Assembly (NCBI GenBank): GCA_036399695.1
Contig: DASWMP010000294.1
Coordinates: 20,581-84,580, forward strand
Direction: 5' to 3'
Source: DASVEE01 sp036399695
GTDB taxonomy: Bacteria > Acidobacteriota > Thermoanaerobaculia > Gp7-AA8
Length of the DNA stretch: 64,000 bases
Shown here: positions 32,696 to 41,641 of the stretch, one piece after another
Layout: the number at the start of each line of letters is the position of its first letter
How positions within the stretch are numbered: position 1 is the stretch's first letter
Notes under the pieces: model-generated
The model's input: only the letters and a program-made list of their open reading frames with translations
Told to the model about the DNA's origin: nothing
Database searches by the model: none
Made by a program: the position numbers and the translations under genes

Positions 32696-33670
32696 ATGCC
32701 GTTCGAAGAGGTCAAGAAAATCTGGATGAACGGTCAGCTCGTCGACTTCGCCGACGCGAAGATTCACGTGCTGACCCACGCCCTGCACTACGGCTCCGGG
32801 CTCTTCGAAGGGATTCGCTGCTACAACACGAAAGGCGGCGCGGCCGTCTTCCGCCTCAAAGAGCACACCCGGCGCCTGTTCGACTCCGCCAAGATCTATC
32901 GCATGGAGATGCCGTTCTCCTTCGACGACATGAATCAGGCCTGCCTCGACGTCATCCGCGCCAACGAGTTCGAGGACTGCTATCTCCGCCCCCTCGTCTA
33001 CCGCGGCTTCCACTCCCTCGGTGTCTTCCCCGGCTCCTGCCCGGTCGAAGTGATGGTCGCAGCCTGGAAGTGGGGCAAGTATCTCGGCGCTGAAGCGCTC
33101 GAGAACGGCGTCGACGTCCGCGTCTCCTCCTGGAGCCGCATGGCCCCGAACACCTTCCCCGCGCTCGCCAAGGCGACCGCCAACTACATGAACTCCATCC
33201 TCATCCGCCAGGAAGCAGCCATCGACGGCTACGCCGAAGGCATCGCCCTGGACGTCGATGGCTATGTCAGCGAAGGCTCCGGCGAGAACGTCTTCCTCGT
33301 CCGCGACGGCCGGATCTACACGCCCCCTCTCGGCGCCTCGATCCTCTCCGGCATCACCCGCGACAGCATCGTCCGCCTGGCCCGCGACCTCGGATTCGAA
33401 GTGGTCGAATCGCTCATCCCGCGCGAGATGCTCTACATTGCCGACGAAGTCTTCTTCACCGGCACCGCCGCCGAGGTCACGCCGGTCCGCAGCATCGACC
33501 GGGTGACGGTCGGCAATGGCCGCCGCGGCCCCATCACGGAGCGCATCCAGAAAGAGTTCTTCGACTACCTCGCCGGAGATATCCCCGACCGCTTCGGCTG
33601 GCTCACGCCGGTTTATGCCGAACAGGCGGCCTCCGAGCGGACGGCGAAGCCAGCCCTCGTGGCCGGCTGA
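32696..33670 (+). CDS. ilvE: Branched-chain amino acid aminotransferase
   Basis: A PLP-dependent fold type IV enzyme that transfers amino groups between glutamate and 2-oxo acids of Val, Leu and Ile. The 324-residue protein has the substrate loop HALHYGSGLFEGIRCY and the catalytic lysine in LAKATANYMNSI. It also has the PLP-site stretch EGSGENVFLVRDG and the motif LGASILSGITRDSIVRLARDLG. Length and motifs are normal. The last 58 bases overlap the 3' end of radC on the other strand. Confidence 0.96.
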   Translation: MPFEEVKKIWMNGQLVDFADAKIHVLTHALHYGSGLFEGIRCYNTKGGAAVFRLKEHTRRLFDSAKIYRMEMPFSFDDMNQACLDVIRANEFEDCYLRPLVYRGFHSLGVFPGSCPVEVMVAAWKWGKYLGAEALENGVDVRVSSWSRMAPNTFPALAKATANYMNSILIRQEAAIDGYAEGIALDVDGYVSEGSGENVFLVRDGRIYTPPLGASILSGITRDSIVRLARDLGFEVVESLIPREMLYIADEVFFTGTAAEVTPVRSIDRVTVGNGRRGPITERIQKEFFDYLAGDIPDRFGWLTPVYAEQAASERTAKPALVAG

Positions 33671-34344
33671 CCTTCCCATCCCGCACGCTCCGCCATCGAG
33701 TAGTACCGATTTGCACCGATGATCAGATGGTCGACGAGCTTCACGTCGACCATCTTCAGTGCCGCGGAGACTTCAGTGGTGAATTCGAGGTCCGCGTCCG
33801 ACGGCAGCGGATCGCCCGACGGATGGTTGTGGTACAGCACGACGCCTGACGCGTTCTCCATCACCGTGATACGGATGATGTCCTTCGTCGAGACCACCGT
33901 GTGATCGGCCGTGCCGACGTAGATCTCACGGTGCTTCCGGATCCGGTTCCGCGAATCGAGAAACGCGGCCCAGAGATGTTCCTGCAGCCGGTGCGCGTGC
34001 GCGGCAACGAGCTGACGCCCGAGGATTTCGGTGTCGTAGAGAGGCGGGGCTTCGGGCTCGTCGCTGGCCAGGCGCCGCGCAATTTCGAAAGCGGCAGCGA
34101 TGCGCGTCGCTTTGGCATTGCCCATGCCGAGCCGCTCGCTGAGCTGGACGGGCTCGCACCGGCTGAGGGCGAGCATCCCCTCGTGGAGCAGCTCGCGGGC
34201 GAGTTGGATCGCACTACGCCCTTTGCGGCCGGTCCCGATCAGGAGGGCGATGAGCTCCGCCTCTGACAGGGTGTCGGCGCCGTGCATCAGCATCCGTTCG
34301 CGCGGGCGCTCGTCGCGCGGAAGATCGGCAATTCGGTCAGTCAT
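33613..34344 (-). CDS. radC: RadC/YicR family JAB-domain protein
   Basis: A 243-residue protein with a helix-hairpin-helix N-terminal region (LSERLGMGNAKATRIAAAFE) and a JAMM/MPN C-terminal domain. The metal motif reads HNHPSGDPLPSDAD, preceded by the conserved Glu region. Despite the name, a direct DNA-repair role is unproven. The ATG at 34344 overlaps the sirtuin stop by four bases, so the pair is cotranscribed. The tail after GWEGQPATR is unusual and lies in the overlap with ilvE. Confidence 0.93.
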   Translation of the reverse strand: MTDRIADLPRDERPRERMLMHGADTLSEAELIALLIGTGRKGRSAIQLARELLHEGMLALSRCEPVQLSERLGMGNAKATRIAAAFEIARRLASDEPEAPPLYDTEILGRQLVAAHAHRLQEHLWAAFLDSRNRIRKHREIYVGTADHTVVSTKDIIRITVMENASGVVLYHNHPSGDPLPSDADLEFTTEVSAALKMVDVKLVDHLIIGANRYYSMAERAGWEGQPATRAGFAVRSEAACSA

Positions 34345-35066
34345 GACTGTTCCTCCAGAATCACATCGACGATCGGAGGCGTGGCCACCCCCGCTTTTGC
34401 CGCAATGGCGTACGTGCAGGCGGAGCTGACGCCACTCGCCTCCGGGTTGATCTCGATCGACAGGCCGCGGCAGAGATTGACGAAACCGGCCGCGGGGTAG
34501 ACGACCCCCGACGTCCCGATCACGAGCAGCAGCTCCGCGTTGCGCATAGCGTGCATCGCCCGGGCGACCGGCTCCTCCGGCAGTGCCTCGCCGAACCAGA
34601 CGACGTCCGGGCGGAGCAGCGCGCCGCAATCAGTGCAGTGCGGCGGCAGCTCGGCAAACGGCTCCATCCGCTCGTGCGTCTTTCCCTCCCGCACGCAACG
34701 AACGCGAAGGATGTTGCCGTGCAACTCGACGATGTCCGCCGCTCCGCCGCGCGCGTGCAGCCCGTCGACGTTCTGCGTGACCACGAGCGCGTCGGGCAGA
34801 CGGGCGATGGCGCGATGAGCGTCGTTCGGCTCCGCCTGCCGGATCAGGCCGCGTCGCCACTCGTACCACTCCCAGACGAGACGGGGATCGCGTTCGAAGG
34901 CCTGGGGGGTGGCGAGATCTTCGGCGCGGTAGTTCTGCCAGAGGCCGCCGCTGCCACGGAACGTCGGAATCCCACTCTCGGCAGAGATTCCGGCTCCGGT
35001 GAAAACGACGACCTTGCGAGGCTTGCGGCGGCGGATGGCTTCGATCGCTTCAGCGAGGCTGCTCAT
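34341..35066 (-). CDS. cobB: NAD-dependent protein deacylase (sirtuin, class III)
   Basis: A 241-residue Sir2-family enzyme that removes acetyl or succinyl groups from lysines using NAD+. Motifs are FTGAGISAESGIPTFRG, the catalytic His region TQNVDGLHARGG, VELHGNILRVRC, CTDCG (zinc), PDVVWFGE and GTSGVVYPAAG. YEWRRGLI carries the Tyr and Arg that read acidic acyl chains in SIRT5/CobB-type sirtuins. The first zinc CxxC is degenerate (CVRE), as in E. coli CobB. Confidence 0.95.
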   Translation of the reverse strand: MSSLAEAIEAIRRRKPRKVVVFTGAGISAESGIPTFRGSGGLWQNYRAEDLATPQAFERDPRLVWEWYEWRRGLIRQAEPNDAHRAIARLPDALVVTQNVDGLHARGGAADIVELHGNILRVRCVREGKTHERMEPFAELPPHCTDCGALLRPDVVWFGEALPEEPVARAMHAMRNAELLLVIGTSGVVYPAAGFVNLCRGLSIEINPEASGVSSACTYAIAAKAGVATPPIVDVILEEQS

Positions 35067-35165
35067 GGGAGAAAGCCTATGGCCGAACGATCGGGAGGGG
35101 GCCGGAATCTACCGGACGTAGGTCCGAGGTGCAACGGGTGATGGGCACCCGGATACACGCTGTGG

Positions 35166-35255
35166 AATCTCGGACTGCGGTGGCGACAGATTGGCCGCCG
35201 CTCTGCTACACGTAAAAAGAGCGGTGGCGTTCTAGACGCCACCGCTCTACGAGAT
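35166..35255. repeat. Family D palindrome (D2)
   Basis: Outer arms GACTGCGGTGGCG and CGCCACCGCTCT, inner GCCGCCGCTCTGCTACACGT and AAAGAGCGGTGGCG. It ends 8 bases past the stop of the PpiC-type gene at 35263. The rest of 35067-35262 holds no gene. Confidence 0.85.
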
Positions 35256-35262
35256 CGTTCTG

Positions 35263-36243
35263 CTAAACCGTGGGCAGGTTCTGCTCGTTCACCTGGATGA
35301 ACGCGTCCTTGCGAAGGTTCACCAGGTACGCGTCCAGATCGCGCTGGAACGATTCCTCACCGACATCCTTGCGCAGGCGGTCCTTGACGGACTCGAAGGC
35401 CGGGACTTCGGAAGGGAGGCGCTGCTCGACCTTCAGGATGTGCCAGCCGGAGCGGCTCTCGATCGGGCCGATGACGGAGCCGGGCTGGGCCGCGAAAACC
35501 GCCTTGTCGAGGTCGGGCAGCAGCTCGCCGCGGGCGATCTCGCCGAGGTCACCACCGGCGGCCTTGGTGCCGGATTCCGACAGCTCGGAGGCCAGCTTGG
35601 CGAAGTCGGCGCCGGCGGCACGGGCCCGTGTCGCGGCATCGGTTGCTTTCGAGGATGCCAGGCTGGCCATCGTCGTACCTTCCGGCTTCAGGATGACGAT
35701 TTCGCGCAGGTGAGCGCGCTCGGGGAGGCGATAGCGCTCCTTCTCGCGGTCGTAGCGCTCGCGGAGCTCGCGATCGGAGAGCTCGGTGCGGCTACGCAGC
35801 TCGCGCGCGAACACCTTGTTCGTGATCAGCGTATCGCGGAGACGCGTCTCCATATCGGCGCGGGTCATCCCCGACTGCTTGAGCGACTGGTCGAACTGCT
35901 CGTCGGTCGAGATGCCGTACTGCTGCTTCAGGCGTCCGACGGCGTCCTTGACCTCGGCTTCCGTGACGTTGATGCCGAGGCGGTCGGCGCGATCCTTCAG
36001 CAGGAGCTCGCCCACGATGTCCTCGACCAGCGACTTGCGGAGCTTTTCTTTTCGCGTGGCGATTTCCTGCGGGTCTTTCGAGGTCGACTCGATCTCGCGG
36101 AGGCCATCCGCGAGGCGGTCGAGGTACTGGCTGCGGGTGACGATGCGATCGCCGACACGGACGACGATGGCCTCGACGAGCTGGCCGGCCGTCAGCGTCG
36201 TGGCGCTGAGGGATAACGCTAAGGCGATGAGTGCTTTTTTCAT
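35263..36243 (-). CDS. Periplasmic SurA/PpiC-type peptidyl-prolyl isomerase
   Basis: A 326-residue exported chaperone: signal peptide (ALIALALSLSATTLTA), a SurA N-terminal chaperone domain (VEAIVVRVGDRIVTRSQYL through the helix LSDRELRERYDREKERY), and a parvulin domain (ESGTKAAGGDLGEIARGELL, SVIGPIESRSGWHILKVEQR). It helps outer-membrane proteins fold. It is followed 50 bases upstream by a second PpiC gene on the same strand, so they are likely one operon. Confidence 0.92.
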   Translation of the reverse strand: MKKALIALALSLSATTLTAGQLVEAIVVRVGDRIVTRSQYLDRLADGLREIESTSKDPQEIATRKEKLRKSLVEDIVGELLLKDRADRLGINVTEAEVKDAVGRLKQQYGISTDEQFDQSLKQSGMTRADMETRLRDTLITNKVFARELRSRTELSDRELRERYDREKERYRLPERAHLREIVILKPEGTTMASLASSKATDAATRARAAGADFAKLASELSESGTKAAGGDLGEIARGELLPDLDKAVFAAQPGSVIGPIESRSGWHILKVEQRLPSEVPAFESVKDRLRKDVGEESFQRDLDAYLVNLRKDAFIQVNEQNLPTV

Positions 36244-36293
36244 GATTTCTCGATGATCAGACGATCTCTGGGGACAACAAGTTACACGGCGGA

Positions 36294-37193
36294 TTATTCG
36301 TCGGCCGACGTCGGGAAGGAGCCCGAGTAACGGAAAGGGACGCGGCGGGTGAGGACGGCGATCTGCATTTCGCGCCTGCTCGCGGCAACGAGCTGAGCCA
36401 GACGCTCGCGCAGGGCGTCTTCCTTCAGCCGCGTCCGGATGGCCGGCGCAGCCGCTTCGATGCTGATCGTGCCGGCGGCACGGCGCTCGTCCACCTGGAA
36501 GATATGGAACGATGAGTCCGTCCGGATGACGTCGCTGACCTGGCCGGGCTGCAGGCGGAAGATCTGTTCCTCGAACATCTTCGGCAGCTCGCCGCGGCTG
36601 ACGAACCCGATCTCGCCGCCTCGCTTGGCGTTTGGCGCGCGGGAGAATTCGCTCGAAAGATCGCCGAACGGCACTCCCTGCCTGAGCTTGGCGACGATCT
36701 CGTTCGCCACCGTCTCGTCCCGCACGAGGATCTGCCGGACGCGCACCTGCTCGGCAGCCTGGAACTCGGCCGCATGCTCCTGGTAATAGGCGCGGACTTC
36801 TTCATCCGAGGCGTCCGGCATCTGCGTGGCGATGTCGACGATCAGCTTCGCGCGTCGCATCTCGTCGCGCTTCTCGATCACAGTCGACCCCGCCTCCGTG
36901 CGGACCGCGGCGGCGATCTTCTCCGCCGGGATCTCGACCCCGTGGGAGGCCGCGTACTCTGACAGCACGATCTCCTCGACGAACTGGTCGAGCATTGCGC
37001 TCGTCACCTCGGGCGTCATCTGCGCCAGGTCGGTTCCGGTGTTCCGCTCCAGATACCGCTTGAAGTCAGACAGCGTCAGCATCCGCTCACCGACGCGAAC
37101 GATGACATCCGGCGGCGTCACCGGCTTGCGCTTGCAGCCGGCCGCGACGACGCAGGTGAGGAGCAGCAGGGAAAGAAGACGGCGGGAAACCAT
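36294..37193 (-). CDS. PpiC-type peptidyl-prolyl isomerase lipoprotein
   Basis: A 299-residue lipoprotein with lipobox VVAAGC (Cys 20) after a leucine-rich signal. A SurA-like N-terminal region (VIVRVGERMLTLSDFKRYLE) is followed by a parvulin domain (APNAKRGGEIGFVSRGELP, QPGQVSDVIRTDSSFHIFQV). It lies just upstream of the SurA-like gene, so both presumably act on envelope proteins. It resembles PrsA/PpiD-like lipoprotein foldases. Confidence 0.9.
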   Translation of the reverse strand: MVSRRLLSLLLLTCVVAAGCKRKPVTPPDVIVRVGERMLTLSDFKRYLERNTGTDLAQMTPEVTSAMLDQFVEEIVLSEYAASHGVEIPAEKIAAAVRTEAGSTVIEKRDEMRRAKLIVDIATQMPDASDEEVRAYYQEHAAEFQAAEQVRVRQILVRDETVANEIVAKLRQGVPFGDLSSEFSRAPNAKRGGEIGFVSRGELPKMFEEQIFRLQPGQVSDVIRTDSSFHIFQVDERRAAGTISIEAAAPAIRTRLKEDALRERLAQLVAASRREMQIAVLTRRVPFRYSGSFPTSADE

Positions 37194-37290
37194 TGCTGGT
37201 GAGGGCGGCGGGAGTTTAGCACGCTCAACGATGGGACCAGGAGCGTCAGGGAAGACGGCGTACCTCCTGCGCCGCCTTAAAGGGTCGCCC

Positions 37291-37322
37291 CGAAAACGAG
37301 GGCCGGCACGAGGCCGGCCCTC
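37291..37322 (-). terminator. Putative intrinsic terminator of the small secreted protein gene
   Basis: On the minus strand, GAGGGCCGGCC and GGCCGGCCCTC-type arms form an 11-bp stem followed by GTTTTCG, 16 bases after the stop at 37338. The U tract is short, so efficiency is uncertain. Confidence 0.5.
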
Positions 37323-37337
37323 CGGGGGACTCCGCGA

Positions 37338-37832
37338 TCAGAAGATCGCGAGGTGGTGCAGGGCCGGGAAGTCCTGCGGGGTGTTCTTCGTCAGGTCGGC
37401 TTCGATGTAATAGACGTAGCTGTTGAAGTCGATCGGCCGGGCCGGATCGATCTGGCACTTGTCGCAGTTGGTGTTGTCCTGGCTGCGGATTTCGCAGATC
37501 AGCTCCGGAACGCGGGTGCAGATGTTGACGCGGAACAGGCGGGCGCGGACGAAGGCGCCGGGGCCGTTGTCGTTGTACGCCATGAGCATCGTCGTCCAGG
37601 GCGGCATCTTGGTGAAGCCGGAACCGAACGTGTTGTTCACCTGGTAGCGGGCCACGGCCACACCGACCTGCGCCGGCCGCAGGTTCAGCGAGGGGCCGTT
37701 GAACTCGTACAGAGGCGTCGACGTCTCATCGATCACGCCGGTCGAGCCGACCGCGCTCCAGTCCATCTGTGCGAAAGCCGGGACGGCCGACAACAAAAGG
37801 GAAAGCATCGCCATACGAATGACAGTCTTCAT
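37338..37832 (-). CDS. Small secreted hypothetical protein
   Basis: A 164-residue precursor with a signal peptide ending AVPAFA, followed by a beta-rich body of about 140 residues (LRPAQVGVAVARYQVNNTFG, FVRARLFRVNICTRVPELIC, SYVYYIEADLTK). Three cysteines in CEIRSQDNTNCDKC suggest disulfides. No family was recognised. Monocistronic, with its own predicted terminator. Confidence 0.75.
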   Translation of the reverse strand: MKTVIRMAMLSLLLSAVPAFAQMDWSAVGSTGVIDETSTPLYEFNGPSLNLRPAQVGVAVARYQVNNTFGSGFTKMPPWTTMLMAYNDNGPGAFVRARLFRVNICTRVPELICEIRSQDNTNCDKCQIDPARPIDFNSYVYYIEADLTKNTPQDFPALHHLAIF

Positions 37833-37948
37833 TCATCTCTCCTGTGCTGCTTCGATTTTTAGATGAAACGCGCGCGAATCTCTGGCAGTAGATTAGGACG
37901 GAAAGAAGTCACCCGTCCAGTATCATTGCTTGCGCGCTGAACAGACTC

Positions 37949-38029
37949 TCTCGGAATGTGGTGGCGCACAGCCACTGCTCTACTACACGTAGGAAAGTGG
38001 TGGCTCACCGCCACGCGCTCAGAGATCAG
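37949..38029. repeat. Family D palindrome (D4)
   Basis: Degenerate copy: GAATGTGGTGGCG, GCCACTGCTCTACTACACGT, AAAGTGGTGGC and CGCCACGCGCTCAGAGATC. It ends 13 bases from the mfd stop. The interval 37833-38041 holds no gene. Confidence 0.75.
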
Positions 38030-38041
38030 CCGGGTGCTGCG

Positions 38042-41000
38042 CTACGCCGCGATGCGGCGCAGCAGCTCGTCGATCGCGTCGATCACTTTCGGGCCGTGCT
38101 CGCGCAGGGGGAACGAGAGCACGCCGTTGGGTGAGAACTTCACCTGCGGGTTTTCGCCGATCAGTTCGAGCAGGCGGTTCGGATCGATCTTCGCGGTCGG
38201 CGTCAGCTTCATCACCGCGCGGGCGCCTTCGCGCACGACCGAGATCACGCCGATGCGTTTCGCGTACTGCTTCACGCGTACGAAGTGGAGCAGCGCGTCG
38301 ACGTTCGGCGGCAGCGCGCCGAAGCGGTCGCGCAGCTCGTTGCGGATCTCCTCGATGCGCTCGTTCGTAGTCGCGGAGGCGATCTTCTTATAGAACGTCA
38401 TGCGCAGGTTCTCGTCGGCGATGTAGTCGTGCGGGATGTAGATGTCGACGCCGAGATTCATCGAGGTCTCGACTTCCTCCTCGATCTTTTCCCCCTTCAT
38501 CTCGCGGATCGCTTCCTCGAGCAGCTTCGTGTACATCTCGAAGCCGACCGCCGCGATCTCGCCCGACTGCTCGCCGCCGAGGATGTTGCCGGCGCCACGG
38601 ATCTCGAGGTCACGCGCCGCGATGCGGAAGCCAGCACCGAGGTCGGAGAACTCCTGAATGGCCGAGAGCCGCTTACGCGCGTCGCTCGTCAGCACGCGAT
38701 CGCTCGGCACCAGCAGGTAGCAGAACGCCAGCCGGTCGCTGCGTCCCACACGGCCGCGCAACTGGTAGAGCTGCGACAGGCCGAAGCGCTCCGCGTGATT
38801 GATGAGGATCGTGTTGCAGGCGGGGATGTCGATGCCGTTCTCGATGATCGTCGTCGCCAGCAGCACGTCGTACTCCCGGTTGATGAACGAGAGCATGGCC
38901 CGCTCCAGCTCACGCTCTTCCATCTGTCCATGGCCGACGATCACCTTCAGCCCCGGCACCACCTTCTCGAGGTACTCCTTCATCGCGTAAATCGACTCGA
39001 CGCGGTTGTGGACGAAGAAGACCTGTCCGCCGCGGTCGATCTCGAACTCGATGGCCTCGCGGATGAAGTCGTCGTTGAACGGCACCACCGCCGTCTGGAT
39101 GGCCAGGCGATCCTTCGGCGGCGTTTCGATGACGGAGATGTCGCGGATGCCGACGAGCGACATGTGAAGTGTGCGGGGGATCGGCGTCGCCGACATGGCC
39201 AACACGTCCACCGACTTCTTGATCGACTTGAGCTTCTCTTTCTGCGCGACGCCGAAACGCTGCTCTTCGTCGATGATCAGCAGGCCGAGGTCCTTCCAGG
39301 CGACGTCCTTGGAAAGGATGCGGTGGGTGCCGATGAGGACGTCGATCTCACCCACTTCGACTTTGCGCAGGATCTCCTTCTGCTCCTTCGCGCCGTAGTA
39401 GCGCGAAAGCAGCTCGATGGTCACGGGAAACGACGCGAAGCGGCGGAGAAACGTGCGGTAATGCTGAAACGCGAGCACGGTCGTCGGCGCCAGCACCGCC
39501 ACCTGCTTCCCATCCATCACCGACTTGAAGGCGGCCCGCATCGCCACTTCAGTCTTGCCATAGCCGACATCGCCGCACAGCAGGCGGTCCATCGGTTTGC
39601 GCGATTCCATGTCGGACTTCAGATCCTCGATCGCGCTCTGCTGGTCTTCCGTCTCGTCGAACTCGAACGCATCCTCGAACTCGAACTGCCACGGTGAGTC
39701 CTTGCTGAAGGCGTGGCCGTAGACCATCTGCCGCGTCGCGTAGAGCTTGAGGAGCTCGTCCGCCATGTCGCGCATGGCCTTCTTGACCGACGCCTTCGTG
39801 CGCGCCCACGACGTGCCGCCGAGCTTGTCGAGCTTCGGCTGCGCTTCCTCACCGGCGGTGTAACGCTGGATCAGGTTCAGGTTCTCCATCGGCATCAGCA
39901 GCTTCCCGCCGCCGGAGTACTCGATCTCCATCACCTCGCGCTCTGTGTCGCCGAACGGGATGCGCTGCAGCCCCCGGAAACGCCCGACGCCGTGATCGAC
40001 GTGCACGATGTGGTCGCCGACCTTCAGGTCGCGCAGATCCGAAACGAATGCCTCGGACTTGCACTTCTTGCCGCCGATGCGCGTCGACGTCGGCGGCTCG
40101 AACAGGTCCCATTCCGAGAAGAGCGTCAGATTCAGTTCGTCGAACGAGAAGCCGCGCGCGAGGTTGCCGTTCGTCACTACGAGCTCGCCGCCCGGCGCGT
40201 CGGCATCGACCGCGAACGGGACGTCGAACTCCTTCAGCAGCCGCTCGATTTTTTCGCGGCCGCCTTTGGTCGCGGCCAGGAAAACCTGCTGCCGTCCTGC
40301 GTTGTGCCCGGACGTCAAATCGGTCGTGAACTCGCTGAGGCGGTTCGTGTAGCGATCAGTGGTCGTCGCGTGCATCCGCAGCTCGTCGAATTCCTTGGTG
40401 GCGATGTGCACTTCCGACAGCGCGACGCGCGCGCGGCCGAGGAACTGGAGGATGTCGGCGGCGGGAGCGACGATGCGTTCCGGCGCGTAGACGGCGCGTC
40501 CCTTTTCAGCGGCCGCCTCGTACTCGTTGCGCAGGAGTCCTTCGTATTTCGTGATCGTCGTGGTGATGTGGTCGGGCTCGATGAGCACGAGGTCGAAATC
40601 GGCGATGGTCTCGGCCAGCGTGATGCTCTCGACCGCCACCGGTACGTAGTGCTCCACGCCCGGAAACGTCCCGTTCTCGTTCAACTTGTCGATCTTGTCC
40701 GCGACGTCCCGTTTGAACAGCGGGTCCATGAAGTCGAGCGACAGCCGCTTGGCGAGCGCGGTGCGCGTTTCCTTCGTCACCGGGAACTGCGCCATCGGAT
40801 ACACCATCACCGCCCCGCTCGGCTCCTCGGAGCGCTGCGTCTCGACGTCGAACCACCGCAACGTGTCGATCGTGTCGCCGAACAGCTCCACGCGTACCGG
40901 CTTCGGCGCCGTCGGCGGAAAGAGATCGAGGATGCCGCCGCGAAAGGCGAATTCACCGACTTCGCCGACCAGATCGGTACGCACGAATCCGTTCTCGACG

Positions 41001-41473
41001 AGCGACTGCATCAGCTCCCGCAAATCGAGCTCGTCTCCTTCGGCCAGCCGCAGAATGCGTTTCCGGAACGCCTCGGGCTTCGGCAGCCGCTCATACAACG
41101 CCCGAGCCGGGACGATCAGCAGATCCGCCGTCCGATCCATGAGCATCCCGAGCGCACGGATCTCCTCCCGCACCACACCCAACGACGGCGCGAGCTCCTG
41201 GTATGGCGAGAGCGACGGTGCCGGATAGACGGAGACGCAATGTGCATCGCGGCTGAACAGCCGCAGCGCGGTCTCCAGATCCGCGAGCGCCGCATCGCTC
41301 GGGACGATGACGGCGATCCGCCGCCTCGTCGTCTCCTGCAACGTCGCCAGCAGCAGCGCCCGCGCCTCGACCGGCACCCCCGTCACTTCATAGCGACGCT
41401 CCCCCTCGATGAGCCGGCGAAAGGAAGGATGCGCGGCAAGCTGCCGCCGCAGGTGCTCGATAAGACGCGACAT
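38042..41473 (-). CDS. mfd: Transcription-repair coupling factor Mfd
   Basis: A 1143-residue translocase that removes RNA polymerase stalled at lesions and recruits UvrA. It contains the UvrB-like N-terminal region (VSVYPAPSLSPYQELAPSLG), the RNA polymerase interaction domain (LKVGDHIVHVDHGVGRFRGL), a RecG-like motor with Walker A LLCGDVGYGKTEVAM, Walker B LIIDEEQRFGV, and QLRGRVGRSD, and the C-terminal TRCF domain. Length is typical (E. coli 1148). Appears monocistronic. Confidence 0.98.
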   Translation of the reverse strand: MSRLIEHLRRQLAAHPSFRRLIEGERRYEVTGVPVEARALLLATLQETTRRRIAVIVPSDAALADLETALRLFSRDAHCVSVYPAPSLSPYQELAPSLGVVREEIRALGMLMDRTADLLIVPARALYERLPKPEAFRKRILRLAEGDELDLRELMQSLVENGFVRTDLVGEVGEFAFRGGILDLFPPTAPKPVRVELFGDTIDTLRWFDVETQRSEEPSGAVMVYPMAQFPVTKETRTALAKRLSLDFMDPLFKRDVADKIDKLNENGTFPGVEHYVPVAVESITLAETIADFDLVLIEPDHITTTITKYEGLLRNEYEAAAEKGRAVYAPERIVAPAADILQFLGRARVALSEVHIATKEFDELRMHATTTDRYTNRLSEFTTDLTSGHNAGRQQVFLAATKGGREKIERLLKEFDVPFAVDADAPGGELVVTNGNLARGFSFDELNLTLFSEWDLFEPPTSTRIGGKKCKSEAFVSDLRDLKVGDHIVHVDHGVGRFRGLQRIPFGDTEREVMEIEYSGGGKLLMPMENLNLIQRYTAGEEAQPKLDKLGGTSWARTKASVKKAMRDMADELLKLYATRQMVYGHAFSKDSPWQFEFEDAFEFDETEDQQSAIEDLKSDMESRKPMDRLLCGDVGYGKTEVAMRAAFKSVMDGKQVAVLAPTTVLAFQHYRTFLRRFASFPVTIELLSRYYGAKEQKEILRKVEVGEIDVLIGTHRILSKDVAWKDLGLLIIDEEQRFGVAQKEKLKSIKKSVDVLAMSATPIPRTLHMSLVGIRDISVIETPPKDRLAIQTAVVPFNDDFIREAIEFEIDRGGQVFFVHNRVESIYAMKEYLEKVVPGLKVIVGHGQMEERELERAMLSFINREYDVLLATTIIENGIDIPACNTILINHAERFGLSQLYQLRGRVGRSDRLAFCYLLVPSDRVLTSDARKRLSAIQEFSDLGAGFRIAARDLEIRGAGNILGGEQSGEIAAVGFEMYTKLLEEAIREMKGEKIEEEVETSMNLGVDIYIPHDYIADENLRMTFYKKIASATTNERIEEIRNELRDRFGALPPNVDALLHFVRVKQYAKRIGVISVVREGARAVMKLTPTAKIDPNRLLELIGENPQVKFSPNGVLSFPLREHGPKVIDAIDELLRRIAA

Positions 41474-41493
41474 CGCGGCGTGATTCTACTCGG

Positions 41494-41638
41494 ACGCGGA
41501 TGACGGGGAGGCCTCCGGCGGGCGGGGCGGGCACGGCCCGCGGCCGTTTCTTGGCCAAGCCTCAGTCGAGCCTGCGTACGACGCGGTGCGTCGAGCCTGA
41601 GGCAACAAACGGCGCCGCCGGTCGTCTCCCCTCCGCGT
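41494..41638. repeat. Family F element (F2)
   Basis: GAGGCCTCCGGCGGGCGGGG and GGGCACGGCCCGCGGCCG on the left; the core CGACGCGGTGCGTCGAGCCT is shared with F1. The right arm is shortened (CGGTCGTCTCCCCTCCGCG). It ends 3 bases from the stop of the VWA gene and starts just upstream of mfd. Confidence 0.8.
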
Positions 41639-41641
41639 GGA

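Noticed and set aside
32564..33679. 371-codon open frame antisense to ilvE
   Set aside because: Asp/Val-rich shadow with no domain; ilvE matches its family fully.
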